A DNA stretch of 64,000 nucleotides, taken from the NCBI GenBank assembly GCA_028023455.1, contig JAQFVV010000003.1:2954925-3018924 (forward strand), written 5' to 3'. This stretch comes from Epiperipatus broadwayi. Lineage: Eukaryota > Onychophora > Udeonychophora > Euonychophora > Peripatidae. The translations under genes and the position numbers were made by a program. Under the pieces are notes generated by a model. The model was given only the letters and a program-made list of their open reading frames with translations. It had not been told where the DNA came from and ran no database searches. Positions 23,941 through 36,800 of the stretch are shown in pieces; the first letter of the stretch is position 1, and each line of letters starts with the position of its first letter.

Positions 23941-26600
23941 ATAATGGACAGCTTTTGAAAAAATTTTGTCAGAGAGTGAATTTCACACAATAGATTATGT
24001 ATTGGTAGAGAAAGAGGGAATGAATAAAGTACGGAAAATTAAGGTGTTTGATAACGAAAAGAAAGTATGTACTAGTGATCATAACTTCATTGTAATTGAA
24101 ACGGTTAGTAATGTGATGGAGAATAGAAATAAAAGTAGAAATAATAGTGAAAGATGTGGATGGAGAGTGAATAAGTTGAAAATATAAAATACAAGTTGCA
24201 GAAATCATGAAAGAGTTGGTTGGGGGTGAGTATAGAAAAAATGGCAAATACGGTTTTAGGTGAGAATATTCAGAAGAATAAAATTAATAAAAAAATGAAA
24301 ATTAATAAAAGTGTAAAAGATAGGAAAGAAGCATGTAGAGAATATAAGTGTGCTATTAAGAATAGGGTATGTGAAAAAGATATTAATGCTAAATGGGAAA
24401 AGTACTTAGAAAAGAAGAAATTGGCTAAAATAGATAATTATAGAGAGAGAATGAAATTGAATAGTAAATTGTTGGGGGATATTAATAAAAGTGGAAGAGA
24501 TGGAAGTAAAAAATTTTAGAATTACATTAAAAGGAGAAATGTAGGGGAGAGAGATATACTATTACTAGATGATGATGGAATAGAGTGTAGCTCTAGAGAA
24601 GACTTAGAGAGAATCTTAAATAGATATGTAATGGATATAGAAAAGATGTTAGATGTGAAGGATAGAGTGATAAAAAACATGAAAGCATAAGTAATGAGAA
24701 TATTAGGTTTACAAAATATGAAATGAATGAGGTAGAGAAGAAATTGAAAAGTGGAAAGGCAAGAGGTTTAGATGGATGGGCAGCAAAGATGGTAATGAAT
24801 TTAGAGTAAAAGTAAAGTTATTATCATGTTTTAATAAGATGACACAGAATAGAGTTTTTCTGAGTAGTTGAAGTAATACAAGAGTAAGATTATTATTTAA
24901 AGAAAAGGGTAAGAATCATAGAAAGTTAAATCATTAGACAGATAGCGGTAACATAAGTTTTATATAAAGTTTTCTCATATATGGTGGCTAGAAGCATTGT
25001 AAAATGGATGGAATGGAATAATGTAGTGGGGAAATGCAAGGAGGTTTTAGATTAGATAGGCATATAGGAGATAGTTTATTTGTAGTTACACAACTTAGGG
25101 ATATGAGTAGAATTCAGGTAGACAGTTATATATAAGTTTTATGGATATAGAGAAGGCATATGATAGAGTAAATAGAAATAGATTATGGGTAAGTTTAGCA
25201 AATTTGGGAATGGATGAATAGAATCAGTTAAAGTTAAAAATGGGGTGGGACTAAGGCAAGGATGCCTTATGTCACTTATTCTGTTTTTGTTGTATTTGAA
25301 TGAAATGGAAAGACAATAGAAAGATGAGGAAGAAGGATAGAGATACTGTTAATAGGTGGCAAGGAGTATATACTTTGTCAGGTCTTTTTTTGCAGATGAT
25401 ATCTTTTTGTGTGGAGAAAGAAGAGAAGATATGGAAGTTGTGCTGAGGAAATGTGCAAGGGTGGGTAAAGAGATGGGAATTAAATTTAGTGAAGTAAAAT
25501 CAAATATAATGATGATTAATACTGGGAAAAGAGAAGTTATGGAATTTTTACTGGAGGATATAAAGTTAAGTGTGGTGAATAGATATAGTTATTTGGAAAT
25601 TATCTTAAGTAATCAGAAAAATTGTTTGGCTGAATGGGAGAAAAAATTGATAAATGAAGCAAAGAAAAAAAAAGGGATTGATAATGAAATTAACAGTATT
25701 TTCATATAATAAATATGATGTAGCTAGAATTATATGGGAGTTACAGTAGCAAGGTTAACATATGGTAATGATGTGTTAGTAAAGGGGTATTAGATATCTT
25801 AGAAAAAGTACAAAGGGAAGTAGGAAGACATGCATTAGATGCAGAGGTGTGGACAGCAAAGGAAGCAATTCAAGGAGAAATGGGATGGTCAAGTTTTTAT
25901 ATGAGAGATGCAAAAAGTAAAATAAAAATGTTTGGTAGATTGCAGTTTATGGATAATAAAAGAATAGCCAAAATAGTATTTAATTGAGTTATGAGTAAAG
26001 GGCAGGCAACAAGATGGGTGAGAAAGATAATGCAGTATGCAAAAGATTTGGATAAAGAATTTATATCAGTATATTTGTACAAAAGGTGGGATGATTGTGT
26101 TAGGAAGATTGTTGAGTGTTACAGTATTAAGGAATGGGATAAAAGAATAGATTCATTAATAAAGAATTAGAGAGATGGAGAACTAGTATGGAGAGTAAAA
26201 AGAGTTTAAATATATATATAGAAGTAAACAGAACATTAGGTGTGAAGGAAAGTAGTTTATTGTTTAAGGCTCGAACGGGATCTTTAGCAACAAAAGAATA
26301 TACATGTAAATGGAAAAATGTGGGTAATTTAGTCTGTAAATTGTGTAAGGAAGGAATAGAAAATATTAGGCATATGTTAATTGAATGTAAATGCTTGAAA
26401 ACAGAAAGGGTACAAATAATGAGGTTATAAAGAATAAATATGAAAAAAGTGATTATACAGAAAGTGGGTTATTGGTTTTTATGCTGGGTTTGGGAAAAGA
26501 TTTGGGGGATTTAGATATAAAGGCCATAGAGTTGACAAAGATTATGTTGTGGAAATGGGATGGAGCAGAATATGGGAAAACTTAGAGTGGGGAATGGAAG
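23941..26600 (+). pseudogene. Non-LTR retrotransposon (LINE) relic, copy 1
   Basis: The element is 5' truncated and starts inside the endonuclease domain: TIDYVLVEKEG at about 23985, then the catalytic TSDHNFI near 24073. A linker rich in Lys and Asn follows. RT motifs are MDIEKAYDRV (about 25140), GVRLRQGCLMS-like sequence with a frameshift (about 25250) and FADDIFLC (about 25390) with the catalytic Asp pair. The C-terminus near 26270-26400 has FKARTGSLATKEYTCKWK, then a C-x2-C-x8-H-x4-C knuckle (CKLCKEGIENIRHMLIEC). The layout APE endonuclease, RT, C-terminal CCHC fits the Jockey/CR1/I-type assemblage; the clade is not resolved. Several frameshifts and stops show it is dead. Confidence 0.88.
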
Positions 26601-26654
26601 GTAAAGTGGCTAATGCCAATTCTCCTAATTTCTCCCTCCCCCTCTTTAAAAGAA

Positions 26655-27000
26655 AGTCAATGAGTGGTTCTGAAATATTATGGATTATCATATTAAACTG
26701 ATAAATAGAACTATTTACCATTATCATGAGTAGTTTCTACAATTTTTTTCTTTTTGCATTTTCCTCTCAACCCAATATTCTTATATTTTCTCAACCAAAT
26801 TTATATTTGTTGGTACAATAATAGTCTGCTATTCTAGATACATCCATTTTTTCTTCCCATATTGTTGTTTGTTCTTTTAATCATTTTTTTCATGGAGCAG
26901 TTAGTTCTATACTGTATGTCATTCCATACTCACATGAAATTTTTTGAATTTATGATCCAATTGGGGAAATACAAAAATAGTGGACTGAGAGGGAAAAAAA
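26655..27000 (-). pseudogene. Penelope-like element C: endonuclease and 3' fragment
   Basis: This is similar to 31800-32140, including TTTTTTCTTT...TTTCTCAACC, GTACAATAATAGTCTGCTAT and CATACTCACATGAAATTTTTT, which correspond to the GIY-YIG coding part of PLE A. It is too decayed to translate. A terminal-repeat-like patch follows at about 27330-27430. It lies right after the LINE 3' end. Confidence 0.6.
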
Positions 27001-29895
27001 TAAGAAAATTTTTAAAAATTGCTCAGATGGCAATGCCAAATAATTCCATAAGTCAACCTAGTGTAATAATTCAAAATATTGGGAAACCTCTATTTAATAT
27101 TACACTTTTAAAAAATAGAAAAATCAGGAAAGTCTTAATAGATAAATACATAAAATTTCTATTGATTGATGCCTAAACCTAATTGCTTAAAACATCACTT
27201 TAAATTAAATATTCATCAATCTAAAGATCACTAATTTGATTCCTATGCTAATACTGTCATTAATGAGGCTAAGAACATTTGAAGAAGAAAAATAACATTT
27301 GAAAATTGTGTTAATCAAATGCACTTACATAACAGCTAAATGTGTTTGGAAAAGATTTACGTAAGTTAAAATTTTTCTAAAAATATTTAACAATTCAAAA
27401 TGATGAAAATAATCCAATACATAACTATAAATATACATAATTTTTGTAAATTATGTGTTACTTTTTAACACAAACAAAAATGTAATACTTTTCAAACAAA
27501 GTGAATGTAAAATCTTTTGGTCATTGAAAGATTTAGTATTATCTGTAGGTAAAGAAATTTCTATTTTTTAAATCCTCCAAATAAACTTTTTTAATTACTG
27601 ATATATACATATATAAAGAAATATGTTTAGAGATAAAACATTGATAAGCGTTACTGAATTAGAAAATGATTAATTAAAAAGTAAGGAACAAGTATAATTA
27701 ATTAGTTCTAGAACATTCCACATTACAGGGGAAACATAAAAACTCGGAGATAAGCAAATTGGAGTCTTACTAAAAACTTGCATTGCTGCAGCTGATCATT
27801 GCTGACAGAAGATACAGAATGGCCTGAGTGTATGGGGAGATCCAATGAACTCCACCATGGAAGGTACCAAAGTGGACACACATTGGTTTTATTATAATTT
27901 TTGTATGCCTCATTGTCTCGTATGTAATAACATTGATATGTATAAATTGTAAATATATTAAGCTGTTGGTAAAATCTTATTATTAGTAACTTGTGGCAAA
28001 TAAAGTCACTAATTATTTATAAAACCTTATTTCTGAATTACTTTTATTTCTGTTGGTCTGACCAGCTTTACCCCTGATTGTAGTATTCATGAGGGTTGTA
28101 CACAGCAATAACAAATTCTGAAATTTAAAAAAAAAAAAATCTAGGTTACAAAAAATTCATTAAATCATTTTAAAAAAAATAGAAAGCAGTTTTATATACT
28201 CATTACACAATTTATATCTCTTTTGAACAGAACCATGAATTTCTAGTTTATACACCAAAAGTCGTCATGATATATGGGAGAGCTAATGTTAATTTCCAAG
28301 TCCTACATGAATTTTTTGTTCTGGGATGAAATATTATATACTAACCAATGGTTACAATTTTTCTTCACTTCTTAATTCTTTATGTATTGATTATATTTTG
28401 TTCATAAATATTATTTAATACACTTTTTTTTTAATTATTTTTACAAAGCAATACATTTTATTTAAATTTCAGAATTAAAATAATCTAATGAAGATTGCCA
28501 GACCATTAAAACTGTAAGAAATATCACGAAATAAATAAAATAAGCTATATTGTAAAAATAATAAATAAAATTATGTTAAATGCTATTATATGAATAACAA
28601 ATGGTTGTTTTTTCTCTGTCTTGATATGAATCATTTGATTAACTAATTTTGTTACATATTTTTAAGGATGTTTTGATATATTGACATCTAGAGTGTGTTT
28701 TATAATTAAATTTCACTTTCAGATTTAAGTAGGATACCCTGTACAATTAATATTTTTTTATTTACTATCAAGATGCAGTATTAATCCTCCTCACCCAATT
28801 AAAACATTACTGTCTGATACCTCTTTACCAAAAGATTTCAAAAAGTAGAGATTTAATGTGAACCCATGATTTGGACTTCAGTGCAGGAGAACAGATTTTT
28901 TTCTCAGGTAGTAGAAAATTTTTCAAATAAGATTTTTTTTCAATAGTAGGATTTGGATCATTGCCAATCTAGAAAGCCATCTAATTATTGGTTAGTAAAT
29001 GGGTATTTAGTTATTCTGAGCTGGAAAATAAACACAAATAAAAATTATAAAATCACCTTTAACTAGCAGAATATTACCCTCACACTAATATTTGTTTCTT
29101 TATTGTTCCTTTGTAAAGAAATCTTGGACATTTTCTTTACAGTGAATCGGTTTATTTAAAATTGCTTTAACTTTTCACCAAATATTGTTTAGTAAGTGGA
29201 TACTGAACTCTTCTTAGATAGAAAATAAAACAAGGGATGGAAAATTGTTCAAACTATCATTACCCGGCAATTTACAATTCTAGGGAAAACTGATTTTCTC
29301 TTTACTATTTCTTCGTGAATAGCTGATGGAGAGATCTTTGCACATCAGTAGAATACTTAGGAAGTAATTTTATCTTTATCTAAATATATATGTACGTGTG
29401 TAATTCATTATAAATATAATTCGCCTTTTTTAAAAAGACATTTATCTTGATTAAATGAAGTATATTAAATCGTATTAAACAACAAATAAAATATATTTGA
29501 TAAATGAAGTTGCACATACGTTACATTTATAGAGATTTTCAAGTATCAATTTTAACTATTTCAATAATTAATAATTATTATTATTTATTAAGCATCAAGA
29601 AACTTTTTTTAAAAAAAAAAATATTGATTTACAGTATTTTTAAACAACAGTTATTAGGCAGCAAACTTTCTACTTATTTTCATCCTTTTTTTTATTTTTA
29701 TATAATTTCAATCACTTAAAAATCATTGCTTTTTCTCCAAGATGGCAGTAGTAAAAAAAGCCAATTATATTTTCATGTGAACTCCCACTAAACTGAATAA
29801 ACGTGCATGAAATATTAGAATATTGTTAATGTATGAGGGTCAATTATATACAATTTATCCCTCTTAATTTATACTATCTGAAAGTTTAATCTTAC

Positions 29896-29957
29896 CCTCC
29901 TTTTATAAAGTCCAAGAATGTTGGCTGTTCCTGAATAGTACAGGTTGATAAAATAAT
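29896..29957 (-). CDS. Copine exon (linker into VWA domain)
   Basis: This is a 62-bp exon with acceptor TTTCAG and donor GTAAGAT on the minus strand. It encodes IILSTCTIQEQPTFLDFIKG and two bases of the next Gly codon, matching the copine stretch 'x-C-x-x-x-x-x-x-(T/S)FLDYI-x-GG' just before the VWA domain. It joins in phase with [13 protein letters not shown] in the next exon. No defect is seen. Confidence 0.93.
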
Positions 29958-30058
29958 CTGAAATAAAAAAATTCAACATATTATTAATCATCAAAATATC
30001 GTATATATTTTTTTATATACATTTTTGTCATATCCTTTCAGAAATTCTCATTATCCAC

Positions 30059-30383
30059 TAGAGCCATCTATTGTAAGCTTGGGCAATTAATATACACCTT
30101 CCAACTAAATAGTGAAAGGTGCTTATATTTAGCATTAAAATGAGACCACTAAAATATGTAATTACTGGGTATAAATACGTACAAATCAGCTGGAGTTAAA
30201 ATCCTTGGGATGTTTTCTTTTTGTTGTTTCAAGCTATTTGCATGATAACATGGAGAAGTAAAATATTGTTGTTAACTGCTAAAGTGCCTTAGATCCAAAC
30301 TTTTTACTATTATTCCAGTTACTAGTCTAGGAAGTTGACATAGTAGCTCCATCACTCAAGCTTACAATAGATGGGGCTCTAGA
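30059..30383. repeat. Inverted repeat pair, about 26 bp arms
   Basis: CTAGAGCCATCTATTGTAAGCTTG at about 30059-30085 is matched by CAAGCTTACAATAGATGG(GG)CTCTAG at about 30357-30383. The spacer holds a further AGGTG/CACCT hairpin. This could be the ends of a roughly 325-bp MITE; no target duplication was seen. Confidence 0.55.
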
Positions 30384-30719
30384 ATAGGAATATGGCTCTT
30401 GGAAACATATAATTTATGAGAAGTCTTGTGGTATTATTATTAATCCTATCATCTATATCCAGTGATTACTCTAATCTATAATAGATGGCTAAAAACAGTA
30501 TTCTTGAAAGATTATAATTATCATAAAAAATTAAAATATAAATGATTAATAATTATTGTTTTCCTGAAAGTTTGTGATCATGGTGTTCTAATTGTATTTT
30601 TATATTGAACTATTTCCATCATTTAATATAAATATTGAATGTCTTTAGAAAAATTTAACTTTATTTAAATATTCCAAATACATTCAACTGTTAGTAATAG
30701 CACATCAAACAGGTTAGTA

Positions 30720-31585
30720 CAGTGGTGCCCAACCTTTAACTTGACGCGAGCCAGTTGAGAATTTAAAAAAATTTGGGGAGCCACAATTATATATTACATT
30801 TTTCATATTACATTTATAAACATGGTACTTGGGTACTAAACCTGCAATGTAGGAAGATATGGGGGGGGGTGGCCTATTCACATTGGTATCAATCCGCCGT
30901 TTCTAATGTGGCCAAAATAACGTGTACACGGATCTTTCTCGATGAAAACATCAATATATACAGCAAAATATATATGTGTACACGAATCTATCTCGATAAA
31001 AACAACTATTTACAGCACTAAACATCAATATATATATATACAGCAAAATATATACATGTACACGGATAAAAACAACTGTTTACAGCACTAAACATCGATA
31101 TATACAGCAAAATATATACGTGTACATGGATTTATCTCGATAAAAACTATTTCCAGCACTAAACACAATATATATACAGCACCAAACCAAACGTCTACAA
31201 GGATCTTTCTCGATAAAAACAACAATATATACAAGAGCACTAAACACAATATATATATAGCACCAAACCAAACGTGTACAGCAAAAAAAAAAAATGGTGT
31301 AATATGTTAAAAAGAAAAAAAAATGTAAATACATTTTATTTATTAAAAATTTGATAACATACATATAAATTACAATTACAGGAAAAATATATTTTATTTA
31401 ATGTGAAACCTGACACTGCATATCGTTATTGTTTGTATTGTAAAAATGTTTATTTTTTAGTGTGTGCATGAGCCATCAAGGAACATAAAATATTTTATCA
31501 ATTTTTTTGAAGAGTGCAATTCGAGCCACATTAAACAGTTACGCGAGCCACATGTGACTCGCGAGCTACGGGTTGGGCATCCCTG
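30720..31585. mobile_element. Non-autonomous hAT element (866 bp) with 8-bp target duplication
   Basis: It begins CAGTGGTGCCCAACC and ends GGTTGGGCATCCCTG, the CAG...CTG inverted termini of hAT transposons with subterminal 'gcgagcca' complementarity (ACGCGAGCCA near both ends). The 8-bp duplication GGTTAGTA flanks it exactly (30712-30719 and 31586-31593). There is no transposase frame. Most of the interior is a minisatellite. It is inserted into the 3' terminal repeat of PLE A. Confidence 0.93.
30895..31290. repeat. Minisatellite inside the hAT element
   Basis: About five units of roughly 70-85 bp contain GTGTACACGGATCTATCTCG, ATAAAAACAAC, TTTACAGCACTAAACA and a TA run before CAGCAAAATATATAC. 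The units differ by short deletions. Confidence 0.8.
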
Positions 31586-31597
31586 GGTTAGTATATG

Positions 31598-31637
31598 CCC
31601 AATGTTTTGAGAGGTATTATTCTCCCTTCTTCTTCAG
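31598..31637 (-). ncRNA. Degenerate hammerhead-like motif in PLE A 3' repeat
   Basis: The minus strand reads CTGAAGA, a GGGAG...CCTCTC stem-loop, AAAAC in place of GAAAC, then ATTGGGCATATAC. The order matches PLE-type hammerheads, but two core positions are changed, so it should be inactive. The hAT insertion site lies only a few bases further along. Confidence 0.4.
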
Positions 31638-34600
31638 TATACCAATGACAGTACTAGCATGGGATTTGAATCTGAACCCTTAGATTCTTGAGTATTGAAT
31701 TTTAATGTAACATTCTAACCAAACTGACCATCCTGCCAAAGATAACAGTCAGTAGAGATTTCATATACTTATCTCTAAGGTTCCTCATGATTTTTCCACT
31801 TTTTCCTAAGAGCAAAGTTGATTAGTGTTTTCCATACATTATGTATAGTCAAACTAGATTGGCTTGTGGGATTTTTTGCCATTGTCATGTGAGCAGCTTC
31901 TTTAAATTTTTTTCTTTATACCTTTTGTTCTTTATCCAATATTTTTGTATTTTCCCAATTGAACATATGTTCACTGGTATATACATGGTCTGCTATCTTA
32001 GACACATCTATTTTCTCTCTTCTAATCATCAGTTTGGGTTCTTGCAAGTGATTTTCAATGGGATGACTGGTCTCACCAATATATGTTCTCCCACATTCAC
32101 ATGGTATTTCATAGATGCAGTTTTTTCTTTTCAGCATTTCAAGTGTAGGCTTTGTAGATGTTAAAATTCCTCATACTGTGGTATGGTTTTGGAAAGCTGT
32201 TCTAGTGTTATACTGATTGCAGATTTTCCTTAATATGTCTATTTTTGGATACTAGTACCAATAATTGTCTTTTCTCTTGATGATTCCTTTTATTGTCTAT
32301 TTAATGTTTTCTTAATAACAGCTGATGGAAGACTATTTTTCATAAGAGTTTGTTCTATATAAATATTTTCTTTTTCCATATTGCTGTTTTCTGAACAAAC
32401 TTCTTTTGCTCTGTTCCAAAGTGATAGTATAACTCCATGTTTTGTGTTTCTGGTGTGATTTGATGTATAGGCTAGATATTTTCCTGTATGTATAGGTTTT
32501 TGGCAAACTGTAGTTTTGATTTTGCCATGAGGGAGTCTTGTCATAAGAACATCTTGTTCCAATTCTATTGTGAATTTAATTGATGGGGATATGTTGTTGA
32601 TGTGTTTCCAGAAAGTTTGTAGCAGTACTTCACCATGTGGCCATACAACGAATGTATCATCAACATACCAAAGCCAGACTTTAATTAGATATAGAGTAGT
32701 TTTTATGGCTAAGGTTTCAAGTTCTTCCATGTAAATATTGCTAATCAGGAGAGACAATGATGAGCTCATGTTGGAAGAATTCTGTGTTATATTAAAAGTA
32801 GGTTGTTTTTATGAAGAATGTTAATAGATCCATTAAGCCATCAATAGGAAGAGCTGTTCTGGTTTGTAAACTATTATCACCATTTAATCTTTTCCTTACA
32901 ATAGACAATGCTTATTCACATGGTACATTTGTGAATAAACTTTCCACATCAAAGCTTATCAGTAAGTTAGTTCTTTCAATTTTCATGTTCTTGATTAATT
33001 CTATAAAGTGTCTAGAATCCCTGGCAAAGGACTGGGTTTTGTATGCCAAAGGACTTAGAACTTTGAGAAGAAATCTTGCCAAATTTTAGTAAGGAGAATC
33101 TCTAGAACTAACAATAAGTCTTAATGGAACATAATCCTTATGGATTTTAGGTAGACCATAAAAATGAGAAATTTTGCTGAAATATGGTGTTATTTTACTT
33201 TTTTCTGATTCAGTGAAATACCTGTGATATTCTGATTCAGTGAAGTACCTGCGATGCTTTCTGAGTAATACTTGTAACTTTGTTAACATACTTGGTATCG
33301 GATTTTTTGCCACTTTTCTATATTGGCCTACTATGAGAAATTCTAGTATTTAATTGTCACAATCAGTTATATCCATTACAACAGTTACATTGTCTTTGTC
33401 ATCAGGGAGAATAATTATAGATTTATCTACTTTGAAAGATTTAATTGATTTCCTCTCACCATAAGATATGTTTGACTTCAAGTTTTGTTGCTTGTCAAAT
33501 ATTCTTTTTATTTTCCAGCATAATTCTGCTGCTTCTTCTAAAAGCAATTTTTGAGTGACTTCCTCGGTGGCTGCCATTATATCTAATAAAGGATTATTAG
33601 ATAGTATTATGGCAAAGTTTACACCAAATCTTAAGATTTGGAAATATAAGTAGAAGTTCTGGGGCAATCGAAACTATCAATAGTGTGTTGTAAAAAAGCA
33701 TTGTAAAAAGTAATAAAGAACATAGATGATATTAAGTCAATAAACTTTTCTTTATCAATTGGAATCCTTCTACTTAAACAAATTATTAGTTTTAATCTGA
33801 TATCTATTACATATTCTAGCCATAATAAATCACAAAAGTTAAACTACATATTTGCGTTTGTGATAATAAATTACACATACAATTTAAAATCTATATGATT
33901 TGTAAAAATGTACATCATAAGCTTGCATCTTACTTTGATTCAATTTAGTAAAAAAAATCTTCATGATATTAAATTTTATACCCTTTATCTGGGACAATCA
34001 AATCAAATAACAAACAATATAAAAGACATCTTAAATCAGGTGATTATTTAGATGGAAATACAAATTTTAAAATAGATGAGTCCTTGTCTATTGCCCTTTT
34101 TAAGATATATATATATATATCTGTGGCTAGCATTAATGAAACAACTATTATGTATCTCTAGATGCAGGTAGTTTGTCTTTCATTTTGGAAGATATTCATC
34201 TTGCTATAAATTGCCTTGTTGAAATGTTCTATTAGTATCAATGCATATAAATAAATATTATCAAATGATGAAACATAATTTTGAAATGACTATTCTATTG
34301 GTAAGCACATATAAATAAATATAAGTAAATAGCAACACGTAATTTGGAAATCATCCTAATAATTATATAATTACTTAAATGATATTTTATATAAAGGCAT
34401 TTAGAACATGAAAATTTTTAATTAATTATTATTGAGATTAGCTTCAATGTTTGCTGGATATGTTCAAGCTTTCATTTTTATTTATTTTAATTGTATTATA
34501 AAACACATTGAGATATTTGCATTTCTATCCATTCTAAAAATGTTCTCTTAGTTTATATAAAGGCAAGAACTATATTCTTGACTACTTATATCACATACAA

Positions 34601-34827
34601 ATAAAAGGGTTGAAGATTCTAACATATCTTAACAATTTAAATTGAATTAGTCATTATAATAATAAATCATATTTAATAAATGTTAATAACAATTTAATGA
34701 AGAAATTTTATAACAAACTTTGACAAATAATAATGAGTAATCAATTTTTAATTACTTTAAATGGTTCATGGAGTTTGAATGATTATTCCTCAGTCTTAAG
34801 CTATTAATGCTAAGAGATTATGTATAA

Positions 34828-35933
34828 CGGGCAGAGTCAAACTGTGGCTCATGATCCACATGCATTTGTCTACATGCTCCAATGCAGCTCATAAAACTTT
34901 TAAAATCAAATGATATATTTTATATTAGCATGATGTATTTGCATTTTATTTTGCAAACATATATTCTTTGTCCTTTTTGTCATGGCAAATTTATGATTAT
35001 TCATGACTTTAATATTGTCAACTTCTAAGGTTTTATTGTTAATGTTTCCTTGAAATATAATATAATGTTCAAACTCTTGGAAATATAATATAATATTCAA
35101 ACTCATTGGTTCTGTTTTTATTTAACCTTCATTGCATGATGTTGTTATTCTTTGTAATTCAAATATTGTCAATTATGTTCTACTTTGACTTTTAAACATC
35201 AACTTCCACCACTTTAATCAAACAATACAGGTAATTATTTTTCATTTATATCAGAAAAATAAGGAATCCTTGTCATTAAACTTATATACAAGTAACAAGC
35301 ATAGTTTACTTAATTAGCTTTTAGATATAAAAACTTGGAATATTTTATTTAGATTTTTGAAAACATGGCTTCAACAAACAAAAAGTGAAGATTCAACCAG
35401 AAAACTCATGACTGAATCTAAGTATTCACATTTTTAAAAAAGCTGCTTGTAAACTAATTTCAATTTGTGGGATAATATATTATTTTTTCTTTTTTTTTTT
35501 CATATGTCAAATGTGTTGACTGGGAAGTGAACCCAGACCAGCTGCTTGGATGGCAGCTATGCTAACTACTAGGCCACCAACACTTGATGGAATAATATAT
35601 TCTTTTGGATCTTTATACTCAACAATGAAATTTATAAGATCAAAATATCAAGCACAACTGATGAATGAATGTTGCATGCTTCATTAACAAATTATATGCA
35701 AAATTTTAATGTTCTTGCCAATCAGTACATTCATATGTTAATGATAATTTTTTATTAATTTTGTTCTCTTGATTTTTTTGTATAATTAATAAATCATATT
35801 AATAAAAAAAATTATAAATTAAATATTAGCTTCTGTTGAAAATTTCAAATAATTAATTCCAGTTCTTGAATATATCTCAATACAGTGTATTTTAACATGT
35901 GGCTCTCACAGACTTGAAATTTGACAACCCGTG
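34828..35933. mobile_element. Second hAT-like non-autonomous element (1.1 kb)
   Basis: The 8-bp duplication ATGTATAA flanks it (34820-34827 and 35934-35941). The ends are imperfect inverted repeats: CGGGCAGAGTCAAACTGTGGCTC at the left and, reversed, CACGGGTTGTCAAATTTC with GAGAGCCACATG inside the right. This fits a decayed hAT. There is no transposase frame. A tRNA-Gly SINE is nested at 35482-35588. Confidence 0.75.
35482..35588 (-). mobile_element. Short tRNA-Gly-derived SINE, copy 2
   Basis: On the minus strand a tRNA-Gly-like body (GTGTTGGTGGCCTAGTAGTT...GGTTCACTTCC...CAACACA) is followed by TTTGACATATG and poly-A, the same structure as the 20.5-kb copy. Target duplication GGATAATATATT (35470-35481) / GGAATAATATATT (35589-35601). 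The anticodon loop has gained a base. Confidence 0.87.
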
Positions 35934-36732
35934 ATGTATAAGATTATCATTCTATTCGACAACAAAAAATTAGGCCAATCTGAAATAAGTTTAAAATATT
36001 AAATTCTACATTTTAAAGATATATCTAGCACAAGTTTATATAATAATCTTTTGTAAATAATAATTTAAAGAAGAAAAAAAATTATATATTGTTCAGCCCT
36101 AAAAATAGTACTCAAGAGTTAACAATGTTTACCCTTATTTAATGATAAAGTTAAAGTCAATACAATATGTATAAATATAAGAAATTTAAATAAATATTTT
36201 ATTTGTGATTAACTTAAAATTATTTATTATTGAGTAAATAAATCATTAAATTTTATTTTATTTTAAATTCCTTGTTAATAAGTTTTTATAAAATGGTTTA
36301 GATTGAAATATTTTTATCTTGTAGCATGAGCACACATAAAATACATTTATGCATATATTTTTTTTATTCACTGGCTTATGTATTGTATAATTTGTTCAAT
36401 ATCCTGAAAATATTTTCCTTTGATATTTGATTTTATCTAAATGAATCGTGATATAAATAAAAACATTTTAACCATTTATTCTCAATTTTCCAAATGCATT
36501 TCTCTTACTTTAAATATCAAATATTAATACTTTAACTTATTTTAAACTTTGGAATGTTTTAAGTGTGATTGAGTTAAACTGTGGTCATGAAATGGCAGAG
36601 ATACCTGATCATTTCAATACAAATAAGAGTTCAGAAAACTACAATATTTTTTTATTAGTTACCCAAGGTGATTCACAAAATGTTAATTACGTAAACTGAA
36701 CTACGATCAAAATTGATTCATCTTATCAAACA

Positions 36733-36800
36733 AGGCAAAACTCTCCATACATAATAATTATTATGTGCTAGTATAAGAGATGGTGATCATGTGATGATTC
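36733..36800. repeat. Fragment resembling the hammerhead element end
   Basis: CAAGGCAAAACTCTCCATACATAAT resembles the CAGGCAAAACTCTCTATACATATTG terminus of the 21.1-kb element. About 30 bases on, GATGGTGATCATGTG also matches sequence beside that element (about 21447-21465). Confidence 0.4.

Larger units (their letters stand above)
30560..33667 (-). pseudogene. Penelope-like element A, near-complete but broken
   Basis: On the minus strand from 33667 the frames give RT N-terminal motifs (VDKSIIILPDDKDNVTVVMD). Then HFYGLPKIHKDYVPLRLIVS (about 33200-33090) and, in another frame, the FDVESLFTNVP motif (about 32950-32900). The palm LWYVDDTFVVWPHG (about 32680) follows, and finally the GIY-YIG endonuclease NCIYEIPCECGRTYIGETSH (about 32120-32060). 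The order and motifs are those of PLEs with a C-terminal GIY-YIG nuclease. Several frameshifts break it. The 3' terminal region down to about 30560 matches PLE B and contains a degenerate hammerhead-like motif. The hAT element 30720-31585 is inserted in it. Confidence 0.88.
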
